Part shown: piece after piece, positions 44,823 through 53,174 of the stretch
Layout of the letters: every line of letters starts with the position of its first letter
How positions within the stretch are numbered: position 1 is the first letter of the stretch
DNA from: Mycobacterium rhizamassiliense
Lineage (GTDB): Bacteria > Actinomycetota > Actinomycetes > Mycobacteriales > Mycobacteriaceae
Direction of reading: 5' to 3'
NCBI RefSeq assembly: GCF_900157375.1
Contig: NZ_LT721901.1
Location: forward strand, 2,776,315 to 2,840,314
DNA length: 64,000 nt
Translations under genes and position numbers: made by a program
Notes under the pieces: generated by a model
Seen by the model: the letters and a program-made list of their open reading frames with translations, nothing else
Databases searched by the model: none
What the model was told of the DNA's origin: nothing

Positions 44823-46442
44823 TCACCCGCTGTCGGCGGTGGACACGCGCGCCTGTAGTTCGGCGCGCAGAATCTTGCCGGTGCTACTGCGCGGCAGCTC
44901 CGCCAGGACGGTGATCTCACGCGGCACCTTATAATTCGCCAGCGCGTCACGGACGTGCTGCTTGAGCACATCCGAGCTGGCCGTAGCGGATTCGGCCAAC
45001 ACCACGAATGCGACCAAATGCTGCCCGTAACGCTCGTCATCAACACCGATGACCGAGACCTCGTCAACGGCGGGGTGCGTCGCCAGCACTCGCTCCACCT
45101 CGATCGGATAGACGTTCTCTCCTCCGGAGACGATCATCTCGTCGTCGCGCCCCACGACGAACAACAGGCCTGCCTCGTCGAGGTAGCCGACGTCCCCGGA
45201 GGACATGAATCCTTGATGGAAGTCCTTGGTCGCCCCCGAGGTGTAGCCGTCGAACTGTGTGGAGTTGCGGACGTAGATGCCGCCCACCTCACCGGGCGCC
45301 AGTTCGGTGAAATCGGAGTCCAGGATCCGGATTTCGGTGCCCTCGGCAGGTCTACCGGCGGTGTCAGGTGCTGCGCGCAGATCCGCCGGGGTGGCGGTGG
45401 CGATCATGCCGGCTTCGGTGGCGTTGTAGTTGTTGTAGATGACATCGCCGAACTGGTCCATGAAGGCGATCACCACATCCGGCCGCATCCGCGAACCGGA
45501 CGTGGCGGCGAACCGCAGGGACCGGCCACTGTAGCGGGTGCGGACATCGTCTGGCAGCTCCATGATCCGGTCGAACATCACCGGAACCACGGCCAGCCCG
45601 GTGGCGCGGTACCGGTCGATGAGGTCCAGCGTGACTTCTGGATCGAACTTGCGTCGCGTGACCACGGTGCACGCCATCATCGCCGAGAGCACCAACTGCC
45701 CGAAACCCCACGCGTGGAACATCGGCGCCGCCACGACGTTCGTCTCCTCAGCCCGCCACGGCGTCCGGTTCAGGATCGCCTCGACGTCGCGGAGGCCGCC
45801 ACCGGAATGTCTTGCGCCCTTGGGGGTTCCCGTCGTCCCGGAGGTCAGCAGAATCAGCTTGCCGGTGCGCATCGGTGGCCAGGGCCGCTGCCCGCGATGG
45901 GCGGCAATCATCTTCTCGACCGTCACCTGGTGGCTGTCGGGATCATCAGTCCAGGCGATGATGCGTCGGGCATCGGGCCGCTCAGCCAACGCCCGGTCCA
46001 CCGTCGGGGTGAACTCCTCGTCGTAGACCACGGTGTCGACGCGTTCGCGGTTGACCACCTCGGCCAGGGCCGGCCCGGCGAACGACGTGTTGCACAGCAG
46101 CACGTTCGCGCCGACCCGGTTGGCGGCGACCAAAGCCTCGACAAAGCCACGATGATTGCGGGCCATGATGCCGATCGTCTTGGGTGGACCGCCGCCTTGT
46201 GCCTGCACGGCGGCGGCGAACGCGTCGCAGCGCTGGTCGAGTTGTCTCCAGGTCAATGCGCCCAGTTCGTCGATCAGACCCGGCCGCTGCGGGCATCGCA
46301 CCGCGGCGATCGCGAAGCCAGTCGTCGCCGACATTCCCTCTCGCCGGATCACGGAGAGGATCCGGACGTACTTGTCCGGGCGCAGCACCGTCAGCAGCCT
46401 TGCGCGGACAAAGGTGGTGATCAGACCATACATGTCAGTCAC
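44823..46442 (-). CDS. Acyl-CoA ligase (FadD-type)
   Basis: This 539-residue adenylate-forming enzyme has an N-terminal extension with FVRARLLTVLRPDKYVRIL, then GLIDELGALTWRQLDQRCDA as seen in the FadD2/FadD12-type ligases. Motifs: LILLTSGTTGTPKGARHSGG, NNYNATEAGMIATA, SSGDVGYLDEAGLLFVVGR, VSGGENVYPIEVERVL and the C-terminal Lys in LPRSSTGKILRAEL. GTG 46442 is the longest start, and ATG 46433 is possible. It lies 50 bases downstream of the SDR on the same strand, so both are probably driven from the B2/B3 control region. Confidence 0.86.
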   Translation of the reverse strand: MTDMYGLITTFVRARLLTVLRPDKYVRILSVIRREGMSATTGFAIAAVRCPQRPGLIDELGALTWRQLDQRCDAFAAAVQAQGGGPPKTIGIMARNHRGFVEALVAANRVGANVLLCNTSFAGPALAEVVNRERVDTVVYDEEFTPTVDRALAERPDARRIIAWTDDPDSHQVTVEKMIAAHRGQRPWPPMRTGKLILLTSGTTGTPKGARHSGGGLRDVEAILNRTPWRAEETNVVAAPMFHAWGFGQLVLSAMMACTVVTRRKFDPEVTLDLIDRYRATGLAVVPVMFDRIMELPDDVRTRYSGRSLRFAATSGSRMRPDVVIAFMDQFGDVIYNNYNATEAGMIATATPADLRAAPDTAGRPAEGTEIRILDSDFTELAPGEVGGIYVRNSTQFDGYTSGATKDFHQGFMSSGDVGYLDEAGLLFVVGRDDEMIVSGGENVYPIEVERVLATHPAVDEVSVIGVDDERYGQHLVAFVVLAESATASSDVLKQHVRDALANYKVPREITVLAELPRSSTGKILRAELQARVSTADSG

Positions 46443-46492
46443 GAGGCGGCGCCGATAACAGTCGCACCGTGTCAGTGAAGCAGCCGCAGCAC

Positions 46493-47308
46493 TCAGCGCA
46501 CAGCAAAGCCGGCATCGAGGGGCCAGGCCGTTCCGGTGATGAACTTGGCTTCATCCGAGACGAGGAAGGCCACCGCATTCGCCACGTCTTCCGGCATGAG
46601 CACTGGGATCGGCAACACGTTCTGCATCGCCTCCATCGCGACGTCCCCGGACTCGAGTAGTTTGCCCATCGCCTCGTTCATGACCATGCCGGTGGCCACC
46701 CCGGTGGGGTGGATGGTGTTCACGCGGATGGAATGTTTCCCCAGGTCGTTGGCCCATACCTGCATCAGTCCGACGAGGCCGCGCTTGGCAGCCGAGTAGG
46801 CCTGGCCGCCGGTCCGGTCGGTGCCGGTGGCTTTGAGGCCGGCACTGGAGCTGGTGATGACGATCGACCCGCCGCGCCCGCCCTCGATCACGGTCGGGAT
46901 CGCGGCATGCACGGTGTTCCACACCCCGATCAGGTTGACGTCGACGATGTCACGGAACACCTGGCGGTCGTCGCCGCCACCGCCGAGCCGGATGATGCCG
47001 GCGTTGGCGATCACGATGTCCAGCCGCCCGAATTCAGCGAGGCCATCGGCCAGGACCGCATCCACGGCGTCGCCGTCGCGGACATCGGCCTGACGCGCCA
47101 CGATGCGCCGGCCCGAACCCTCGACCAGCTTGACCGTCTCGTCCAAATCGGACCGAGTGGCGTTGGGATAGTCCATCGACGCGATATCAGCACAGATGTC
47201 CAACGCGATGATGTCGGCGCCGTCGGCGGCCAACCGCACCGCGTGGGCACGTCCTTGCCCCCGCGCGGCGCCGGTGATGAAGGCGACTCGACCGTCTAAT
47301 GCACCCAT
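46493..47308 (-). CDS. Mycofactocin-coupled SDR oxidoreductase
   Basis: This 271-residue SDR is a paralogue of the 43710 product. It shows VAFITGAARGQGRAHAVRLA, DIIALDICADIASMDYP with the TIGR03971-type insertion, IVITSSSAGLKA with the catalytic Ser, and QAYSAAKRGLVGLMQ with Tyr and Lys. The Pro-Thr run in VNTIHPTGVATGMVMNEAM is characteristic. Family knowledge ties such SDRs to mycofactocin as electron carrier. It is the first gene of the minus-strand pair with the CoA ligase, and operators B2 and B3 lie upstream. Confidence 0.87.
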   Translation of the reverse strand: MGALDGRVAFITGAARGQGRAHAVRLAADGADIIALDICADIASMDYPNATRSDLDETVKLVEGSGRRIVARQADVRDGDAVDAVLADGLAEFGRLDIVIANAGIIRLGGGGDDRQVFRDIVDVNLIGVWNTVHAAIPTVIEGGRGGSIVITSSSAGLKATGTDRTGGQAYSAAKRGLVGLMQVWANDLGKHSIRVNTIHPTGVATGMVMNEAMGKLLESGDVAMEAMQNVLPIPVLMPEDVANAVAFLVSDEAKFITGTAWPLDAGFAVR

Positions 47309-47462
47309 ATCTCAACTCTCTTTGCCGTTGTGCCGCGTGATCTGGCCCCGCCGGGCATGACGTCCGCACGAAAGCTTTACCCGGGGCGGGCATCAGTGCG
47401 CTGCCAGACACCTTGACGAACTCGTGGACATCTGCTGCAGCCCGCACTGCCGGATCAGACAG

Positions 47463-47482
47463 TATGACAGTCGTATGCCATA
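47463..47482. promoter_or_regulatory. Family B operator, site B2
   Basis: TATGACAGTCGTATGCCATA matches the consensus in both halves. On the minus strand TTGACC precedes it and TACTGT follows, with an 18-base spacer, so the operator lies exactly between -35 and -10 of the SDR promoter, 155 bases before its start. Confidence 0.65.
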
Positions 47483-47713
47483 GGTCAAGACAGTTGCTTT
47501 TGGGAGGCACCGGCCAAATCACGCGGGCGCCCCGGCGAGCTTGGCAATGCCGAGCACGATCCCTCGACGACCCCACTGGGATCTTCGACCCAAGGTAGTT
47601 TACCTAGTTCAGGATACGGTTCAGTAGGTCACCCCGTGACCGCGTGCACGGGTGAGCATCGTGCACCCACGGCGTGCATCAATCCGGATCCTTGCGCGGC
47701 CCAGTGCTACAAA

Positions 47714-47733
47714 TATGGCAGTTACCTGTCAGC
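47714..47733. promoter_or_regulatory. Family B operator, site B3
   Basis: TATGGCAGTTACCTGTCAGC keeps the left half fully and CTGTCA of the right half. It sits 20 bases after the TetR stop codon, within the 445-base gap before the SDR. No ORF is supported in the rest of that gap. Confidence 0.5.
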
Positions 47734-47753
47734 TGTTGCGACGTTATGACGGA

Positions 47754-48344
47754 CTACCGAAGGGCCGCCGACAGTGCCGCGAACTCATGCCGGACGAGGT
47801 CGTCGACCGTGTGGTCGGGGACTGATAGCCAGCGCTTGATCGCACGGTCGAGCAGCAGCAACCCGACCCTGGCGAGTACCTCCGCCGCGGCATCGGGGGT
47901 AGGCAGGCCGCGGCGCTCTGCGACCGCCATCGCCACGATCTGGGCTTTGGCATCCTGGTCATGGCGTTCCTGACCGCGCAGGACCAGAGAGTTGGCGACC
48001 GCTTTTTGGTAGAGCGAGACGCGGCGGCGGATCCGTCCTAGGCCAAGTGCCAGCGACGCAAACGCCTCGGTCATGGCATCGATGTCGGAGACCGACTTCG
48101 GCTGGGCGAGGTAAACCGCCCGGAACCCTTGGATGAAGTCGTACGCTCCGAAGAACAGAATGGACTGCTTGGTGGGGAAGTAGCGGAAGAACGTCCGAGT
48201 GGACACGCCGGCCGCCTTCGCGATCTCGTCGGTGGTTGTTGCGTCGTATCCGTGCGCGCTGAAGAGGTCGAGCGCGACGTCGACCAGCGTGGTATGCACC
48301 CGATGGGCGTGATCGCCGCGGGGCGAGCGTTCGCCGCGCACCAT
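47754..48344 (-). CDS. TetR-family regulator (paralogue of 58853 gene)
   Basis: This 196-residue repressor has the HTH TTTDEIAKAAGVSTRTFFRY with FPTKQSILFFGAYDFI after it. The sensor domain begins with VYLAQP. It aligns without gaps to the equally long product of 58853-59443, sharing more than half its residues by eye, including most of the HTH. The two therefore probably recognise the same operator. A family B site lies 94 bases upstream of the start, consistent with autoregulation. The ATG at 48344 is preceded by GGTGCAGGA-type sequence. Confidence 0.87.
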   Translation of the reverse strand: MVRGERSPRGDHAHRVHTTLVDVALDLFSAHGYDATTTDEIAKAAGVSTRTFFRYFPTKQSILFFGAYDFIQGFRAVYLAQPKSVSDIDAMTEAFASLALGLGRIRRRVSLYQKAVANSLVLRGQERHDQDAKAQIVAMAVAERRGLPTPDAAAEVLARVGLLLLDRAIKRWLSVPDHTVDDLVRHEFAALSAALR

Positions 48345-48437
48345 TCCTGCACCTTTCCCCGAGCCTCGTGCCGGTACGGGTGACAGCAGCCCCGACGGTT
48401 CCCCCGACCACCGTCACGCCCTGTGCCACTCAAGCAG

Positions 48438-48457
48438 TATGGCAGTAGACTGTCATA
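48438..48457. promoter_or_regulatory. Family B operator, site B4
   Basis: TATGGCAGTAGACTGTCATA is close to a perfect inverted repeat and lies upstream of the TetR gene. On the minus strand TACTGC follows it at the -10 position. Confidence 0.65.
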
Positions 48458-48814
48458 CCCCTCAACCTTGAGCGGTGATACACGCATCACACCGGCCTAG
48501 AACCCGTGCCGGCGGCGGCACCGAGGGTCATCGCGCAGTGCGGCGGGTGCCGGACAAGGACATCGCGGACGTGCTGTGGCGGAAGGAGGCGCCATGAGCA
48601 GCCCCGCCTAAACGGTCCAGATATCCGAATAAGACTTGTATACAGAGATATTCAGCGCGTCAATGCAATCAACCCTGGGTGGCGCGCGGATAGGCGCGCC
48701 ACCCGTGTCCGGGCATCCAGGCGCGTATCGCATGCCCGCGCGAATCGCGATCCGCGCGACGAACGTGGCGCGAGCCGGTATCGATCGGGCACCAGCCAAC
48801 CACTGAGCATTGAC

Positions 48815-48834
48815 TATGACAGTTGCCTGCCATA
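48815..48834. promoter_or_regulatory. Family B operator, site B5, with promoter
   Basis: TATGACAGTTGCCTGCCATA lies between TTGACT (48810-48815) and TATTCT (48833-48838), a 17-base spacer that makes a good promoter. The EthD-like gene starts 51 bases downstream, so this is probably the promoter of the long operon to 58494. Confidence 0.7.
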
Positions 48835-48884
48835 TTCTCGCTTGCGCACCAGTCGTCGAAATCCTTGGCCCGAAAGGCGTGTCC

Positions 48885-49247
48885 GTGGCGGAGAGCCTGT
48901 TCCTTGTCTTGAGCAACCCCATCGAGGGTCAAGACGCCGCATTCAATGCGTGGTACGACTCCACGCACGTACCCGAGGTTCTCGACGTTCCCGGTGTCGT
49001 CGCCGCACAGCGTTATGACCTGTCCGAGATCAAGGTGCCCGACGACGAGGACCTCCCCGCACAGCTGCCGCCCCCGACGCACCGCTACTTGGTGGTCTAC
49101 GAACTCGACCGCGAGCCCGACGCGGTGATGGCGGAGTTCCTCAAGCGGGTCATGGCGGGCACGTTGACGCTGGGTGAGACCTTGGACCTGAGCACCGTGT
49201 CGCTGACCGGGTGGACCCCGCGCGGCGAACGCCGGGTAGCGACATGA
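48885..49247 (+). CDS. EthD/dimeric alpha-beta barrel-like protein
   Basis: This 120-residue protein resembles the EthD/Dabb family. ESLFLVLSNPIEGQDAAFN, then AWYDSTHVPEVLDVPGVVAA carries the conserved tyrosine and histidine, and HRYLVVYELD is a later strand. GTG 48885 is chosen because AAAGG lies 7 bases upstream and similarity begins there, although the frame is open from 48810. Related proteins accompany ring-degrading or ether-degrading oxygenases, and their role is poorly known. It is the first gene behind promoter B5. Confidence 0.8.
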   Translation: MAESLFLVLSNPIEGQDAAFNAWYDSTHVPEVLDVPGVVAAQRYDLSEIKVPDDEDLPAQLPPPTHRYLVVYELDREPDAVMAEFLKRVMAGTLTLGETLDLSTVSLTGWTPRGERRVAT

Positions 49248-49347
49248 AAGGCGCGGCCGCGTTCAGCGCAACGGGCGTGAGGGCGACATCCGCTCGGACC
49301 CGCGCCGACGACGTCCCCCTGTTCGTCCTAACGAGTGAGGTTGCACC

Positions 49348-51552
49348 ATGCCCTTGGCGTTAACCGAAGACCACGGCGCGCTCGCCGACGTCGCCAAATC
49401 GCTGGTCGGCGGTCGTGGCGGAACCGCAGCTGCCCGCCGCATCCTGCTCGATCCGGACGAGAGCGGGCGCTGGTGGCAGAACGACGGCCTGTGGAAGGAG
49501 GTCGTCTCCACGGGCTGGCTCGGTTTGCACATCGACGAACGCTACGGTGGTCAGGGCTTCGGACTGCCCGAGTTGGCCATCGTTGTCGAGCAACTCGGTC
49601 GCGCCGCGATCGCCGGGCCGTTCCTGCCGACGGTGGCCGTCTCGGCGGTCATCGCCGAGGTCGGCACCGAGGAGCAACGGCAACGCTGGCTTCCGCGGCT
49701 GGTGTCAGGCGACGTCGTAGCCGCGATCGGCTCCACGAGTGACGCCACCCTGCGCGGATCGGCGGCCGTTGCCGACGCAGTCGCCACGCTGGGGGAGCAG
49801 CACGCCGATCTTTTCCTTGTCCCGATCGGGGACGATCTGGTGCTCGTCGAGGCGGGCGACGCGGTGAGCACAACACGCAGCGACTCCGTCGATCAGGTGA
49901 TGCGTCCGATCACCGTGGTCAACCTGGCGTCGGCGCCGGTGGCGGACAGCTTCCCTGGGGCGGCCCGCGCCGCCGCCCGGACGGTGCGCCTGCTGGCCGC
50001 GGCCGAGGCCACTGGCGGTCTCACCGCGTGCACCGAGATGGCCAGCGTCTATGCGGCCACCCGTGAACAGTTCGGCCGTCCGATCGGGTCCTTCCAGTCC
50101 ATCAAACATCACTGCGCCAACATGTTGGTGGACACCGAGCTCGCCGTGGCCGCCACCTGGGATGCGGCCCGCGCCACGGCGTCGGAAGCCGAGCTGGCCG
50201 TGACGATGGCGGCCGGGCACGTGTTGCCCGCCTACCAACGGGTGGCGCTGAAGAACATTCAGATCCATGGCGGCATCGGCTATACCTGGGAACACGACGC
50301 CCACCTCTACGTCCGGCGCGCAACGGTCTTGCTGGCGTTCGCCGGCGGCGAGGACGCGCTCCACGATGACGTGGCGGCCCTGCAGATCGGTGGTGCACGC
50401 CAAGGCGCGGCGTTGGACCTACCACCGGAAGCCGAACAGTACCGCCAAGCTGTGCGCGACTTCCGCGCACAGCTCGGCCAGACGGAACCCGCCGAGCAGC
50501 AGAAGCTGTGGGCCCGCACCGGATATCTGGTGCCGCACTGGCCGAAACCGTACGGCCGCGCCGCCGGATCCGTCGAGCAGCTGATCATCGAGCAGGAGCT
50601 CGACGGCGTCGAGCGCCCCAGCCTGGGTCTCGGCGAGTGGATGGTGCCCACGGTGCTGCAGCACGGCAGCCCCGAACAGATCGACCGGTTCATGTGGCCC
50701 AGCCTTGAGGGTGAGCTGCGGTGGTGCCAGCTGTTCAGTGAACCGGGTGCCGGCTCGGATGCGGCCGCGGTCTCCACCAAAGCTGTCCGCACCGACGGCG
50801 GCTGGATCCTCACCGGGCAGAAGGTGTGGACCAGCGATGCGGTGAACTGCCAGCTCGGGTTGGCCACGGTGCGCACCGACACGAATGTGCCCAAGCACAA
50901 GGGCATTACGGCGATGATCATCGACATGTCCGCACCCGGTGTACAGATCCGGCCGTTGCGGGAGATCACTGGCGAAGCCCTGTTCAACGAGGTGTTCTTC
51001 GACGAGGTGTTCGTCGCCGACGACGACGTGGTGGGTGAAGTCAACAACGGCTGGCGGGTGGCCATGGCGGCCCTGGGCAACGAGCGCGTCTCCATCGGTG
51101 GCGGTTCGGTGACCATGGTCGCCGAGGACCTGCTCGATCTGCTGGCTCGTCACCGCGGCAACGATCACCGGCTGGTCGGCGAGGTCGGGGCGCTGCTCAT
51201 CGAGGCCTACGCCCTGGCGACCGTGAACTTACGTCAAGCTGCCCGCGCGGTCTTCGAATCCGGACCCGGTATCGAAGGCAACATCGCCAAGCTGTTCGGC
51301 GCCGAGCACGCCCAGCGCGTCGCCGAACTGGCGCTGCGCATCGCCGGGCCCGCCCTGCTCACCGGACCCGACAACGGCAGAGAGACCGTCGGCGACGACC
51401 CGCTGGGCCGGAAAGCCGCCGGAACGGTGGTGCACGACTACCTGTTCAGCCGCTGTCTGACCATCGCTGGCGGCACCGCCGAAGTCCTTAGGAATCTGAT
51501 CGCCGAACGAATCCTGGGCCTGCCCAGGGACCCCGCACCGGCCACCAAGTAG
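49348..51552 (+). CDS. Fused beta-alpha acyl-CoA dehydrogenase (FadE34-like)
   Basis: This 734-residue protein contains two ACAD modules in one chain. Residues about 1-365 are beta-type (REQFGRPIGSFQSIKHHCAN and IQIHGGIGYTWEHDAHLYV). Residues about 375-734 are alpha-type (LFSEPGAGSDAAAVSTKAVR, GQKVWTSDAVNCQLGLATV, helix G ALGNERVSIGGGS, and AGGTAEVLRNLIAERILGLP). This is the architecture of FadE34/ChsE3 of the M. tuberculosis steroid pathway. It covers in one gene what 25021/26199 and other pairs do in two. It is second in the B5 operon, 100 bases after the EthD-like gene. Confidence 0.9.
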   Translation: MPLALTEDHGALADVAKSLVGGRGGTAAARRILLDPDESGRWWQNDGLWKEVVSTGWLGLHIDERYGGQGFGLPELAIVVEQLGRAAIAGPFLPTVAVSAVIAEVGTEEQRQRWLPRLVSGDVVAAIGSTSDATLRGSAAVADAVATLGEQHADLFLVPIGDDLVLVEAGDAVSTTRSDSVDQVMRPITVVNLASAPVADSFPGAARAAARTVRLLAAAEATGGLTACTEMASVYAATREQFGRPIGSFQSIKHHCANMLVDTELAVAATWDAARATASEAELAVTMAAGHVLPAYQRVALKNIQIHGGIGYTWEHDAHLYVRRATVLLAFAGGEDALHDDVAALQIGGARQGAALDLPPEAEQYRQAVRDFRAQLGQTEPAEQQKLWARTGYLVPHWPKPYGRAAGSVEQLIIEQELDGVERPSLGLGEWMVPTVLQHGSPEQIDRFMWPSLEGELRWCQLFSEPGAGSDAAAVSTKAVRTDGGWILTGQKVWTSDAVNCQLGLATVRTDTNVPKHKGITAMIIDMSAPGVQIRPLREITGEALFNEVFFDEVFVADDDVVGEVNNGWRVAMAALGNERVSIGGGSVTMVAEDLLDLLARHRGNDHRLVGEVGALLIEAYALATVNLRQAARAVFESGPGIEGNIAKLFGAEHAQRVAELALRIAGPALLTGPDNGRETVGDDPLGRKAAGTVVHDYLFSRCLTIAGGTAEVLRNLIAERILGLPRDPAPATK

Positions 51553-51573
51553 CACGATGACTGGAGAAATGAA

Positions 51574-52710
51574 ATGACCTGTGCCGTCATCGGAATCGGC
51601 CGCACCACCTACTCGAAGAACTCCGGCCGCACCACCCGCGGCATGGCCGTCGCCGCGTGCCGCGACGCCATCGACGACGCCGGGCTGACACCTGCCGACA
51701 TCGACGGGATCTGCACCTTCATGGCCAACGACTCCGAACAGCCGATCTTCGTCGGATGGGCACTCGGCATCGACGAATTGGCCTGGGCCAACGCCATGTA
51801 CGGCGGTGGGAACCTGGTGGCCGACCAGATCGCCACCGCCGCAGCGGTCATCGAGGCAGGCATCTGCCAGGCGGTGTTGGTGTACCGCTCGCTCAACGGC
51901 CGCTCCGGACACCGCTTCGGGCACATCGAGGGGCCGATGCAGGTGCCGCACCACGACCAGTTCGATACCGCGTCGGGGTTCATGGTGCCACCGCAGTGGT
52001 TTGCCATGTGGGCGCGCCGGCACCAACACGAATACGGTTCCACCGCAGAGGATCTGGGGCAGATCGCGATCACCCAGCGCAAGCATGCCGGGCCCAACGA
52101 GCACGCACTGCGCCGCGAACCTCTGACCATGGACGGCTATCTGGCGGCACGCTGGATCAACGAACCGTTTCGGGTGCTGGACTGCACCTCGGAGGTCGAC
52201 GGCGCGGTGGCCATCCTGATCACCGGTGAGGACATCGCCCGTAATAGCAAACAGCCCCCGATGTGGTTGGTCGGGTCGTCTAACTCGCAGGGTGGCGCAG
52301 GGTGGACCGAGTGGAGCGATCCCACCGAGATGTACTCGCGCACGGCCGGTCCGAAGATCTGGGCGAAAACCGGCCTGACGCCGGCGGATATGGATCTGGC
52401 CTGCATGTACGACTGCTTCACCTACACCGTGATGGCCACCATGGAGGGCTTCGGCTTTTGCGAGAAGGGCGAGGTGGGCAAGTTCTTCTCTACCGGCCGC
52501 GCGACCTACGGCGGTGACGTGGTAGTCAACCCGCACGGGGGCCTGTTGTCCGAGGGCTACATCCACGGCCTCAACCACCACTACGAAGCCGCACTGCAGC
52601 TGCGCCACGCGGCCGGTGTGCGCCAGGTCGACAACGCCCAACTCGCTCTCGTCACCGCCGGCGGCGGCCCGTTCGGCGGCGCCAACGTCTATAGCAGGGA
52701 GAAGCCATGA
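51574..52710 (+). CDS. Thiolase-like protein (Ltp2-type aldolase candidate)
   Basis: This 378-residue SCP2-thiolase-like protein starts at ATG 51574 after GGAGA. The loop that holds the nucleophilic Cys in thiolases reads NAMYGGGNLVAD, with no Cys. CMYDCFTYTVMATMEGFGFC and PHGGLLSEGYIHGLNHHYEA supply tyrosines in places comparable to the catalytic tyrosines of Ltp2. It is overlapped by a DUF35 gene, the same arrangement as Ltp2 with the ChsH2 DUF35 domain, which form a retro-aldolase. A retro-aldol role is thus inferred, not thiolysis. Confidence 0.85.
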   Translation: MTCAVIGIGRTTYSKNSGRTTRGMAVAACRDAIDDAGLTPADIDGICTFMANDSEQPIFVGWALGIDELAWANAMYGGGNLVADQIATAAAVIEAGICQAVLVYRSLNGRSGHRFGHIEGPMQVPHHDQFDTASGFMVPPQWFAMWARRHQHEYGSTAEDLGQIAITQRKHAGPNEHALRREPLTMDGYLAARWINEPFRVLDCTSEVDGAVAILITGEDIARNSKQPPMWLVGSSNSQGGAGWTEWSDPTEMYSRTAGPKIWAKTGLTPADMDLACMYDCFTYTVMATMEGFGFCEKGEVGKFFSTGRATYGGDVVVNPHGGLLSEGYIHGLNHHYEAALQLRHAAGVRQVDNAQLALVTAGGGPFGGANVYSREKP

Positions 52711-53174
52711 CATCACCATCCGCGACATCGCCACCGGCCACCAATCCCATGCTCCTGCCGCCGATTCCGGTACCCGACCCGGATACGGCCCCGTACTGGG
52801 AAGCCCTGAAGCACGGCAAGCTGATGCTGTGCCGCTGCGACGACACCGGCAAGTGGATTCACCCCCCGCTGGAACGCAGCCGATACACCGGCGGCCCAGT
52901 GCACTTCGAAGAAGTCAGCGGCCGGGGCACCATCTTCAGCTACATCGTGATACGCCAAGCGCTGGTGCCGGGCCGCATCCCGCCCTACGTCGTGGGCCTC
53001 ATCGAACTCGACGAACAGCCCGGCCTGCGCATCAACGCAGTCATCGACGCCGACCCTGCCGACGTCCGGATCGGCCAACCAGTGCAGGCCCGCATCGTCG
53101 ACCTCGGAGACAGTGGTTACCGCATCCCCGAATTCACCATCCGGCTCGCGAACGACGGGAACCCGCCAGCATGA
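52707..53174 (+). CDS. DUF35 OB-fold protein, partner of the thiolase-like gene
   Basis: This 155-residue DUF35 protein has an N-terminal rubredoxin-like zinc ribbon and a C-terminal OB fold. The ribbon seems incomplete: LMLCRCDDTGKWIHPPLERS keeps two Cys, but the second CPxC knuckle is not seen. The OB fold shows GRGTIFSYIVIRQALVPG, PPYVVGLIELDEQPGLRI and IGQPVQARIVDLGD. It overlaps the thiolase-like gene as ATGA and the P450 start, so the pair is tightly coupled. It probably forms a complex with the thiolase-like protein. Confidence 0.85.
   Translation: MTSPSATSPPATNPMLLPPIPVPDPDTAPYWEALKHGKLMLCRCDDTGKWIHPPLERSRYTGGPVHFEEVSGRGTIFSYIVIRQALVPGRIPPYVVGLIELDEQPGLRINAVIDADPADVRIGQPVQARIVDLGDSGYRIPEFTIRLANDGNPPA

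Larger units (their letters stand above)
48345..48884. other. Divergent control region with operators B4 and B5
   Basis: About 540 bases without a supported gene between the TetR start and the EthD-like gene. Open frames here are shadows. Confidence 0.5.

Noticed and set aside
51229..52734. 501-residue ORF antisense to the thiolase-like gene
   Set aside because: No domain similarity; the plus-strand gene has clear family motifs and a ribosome site.
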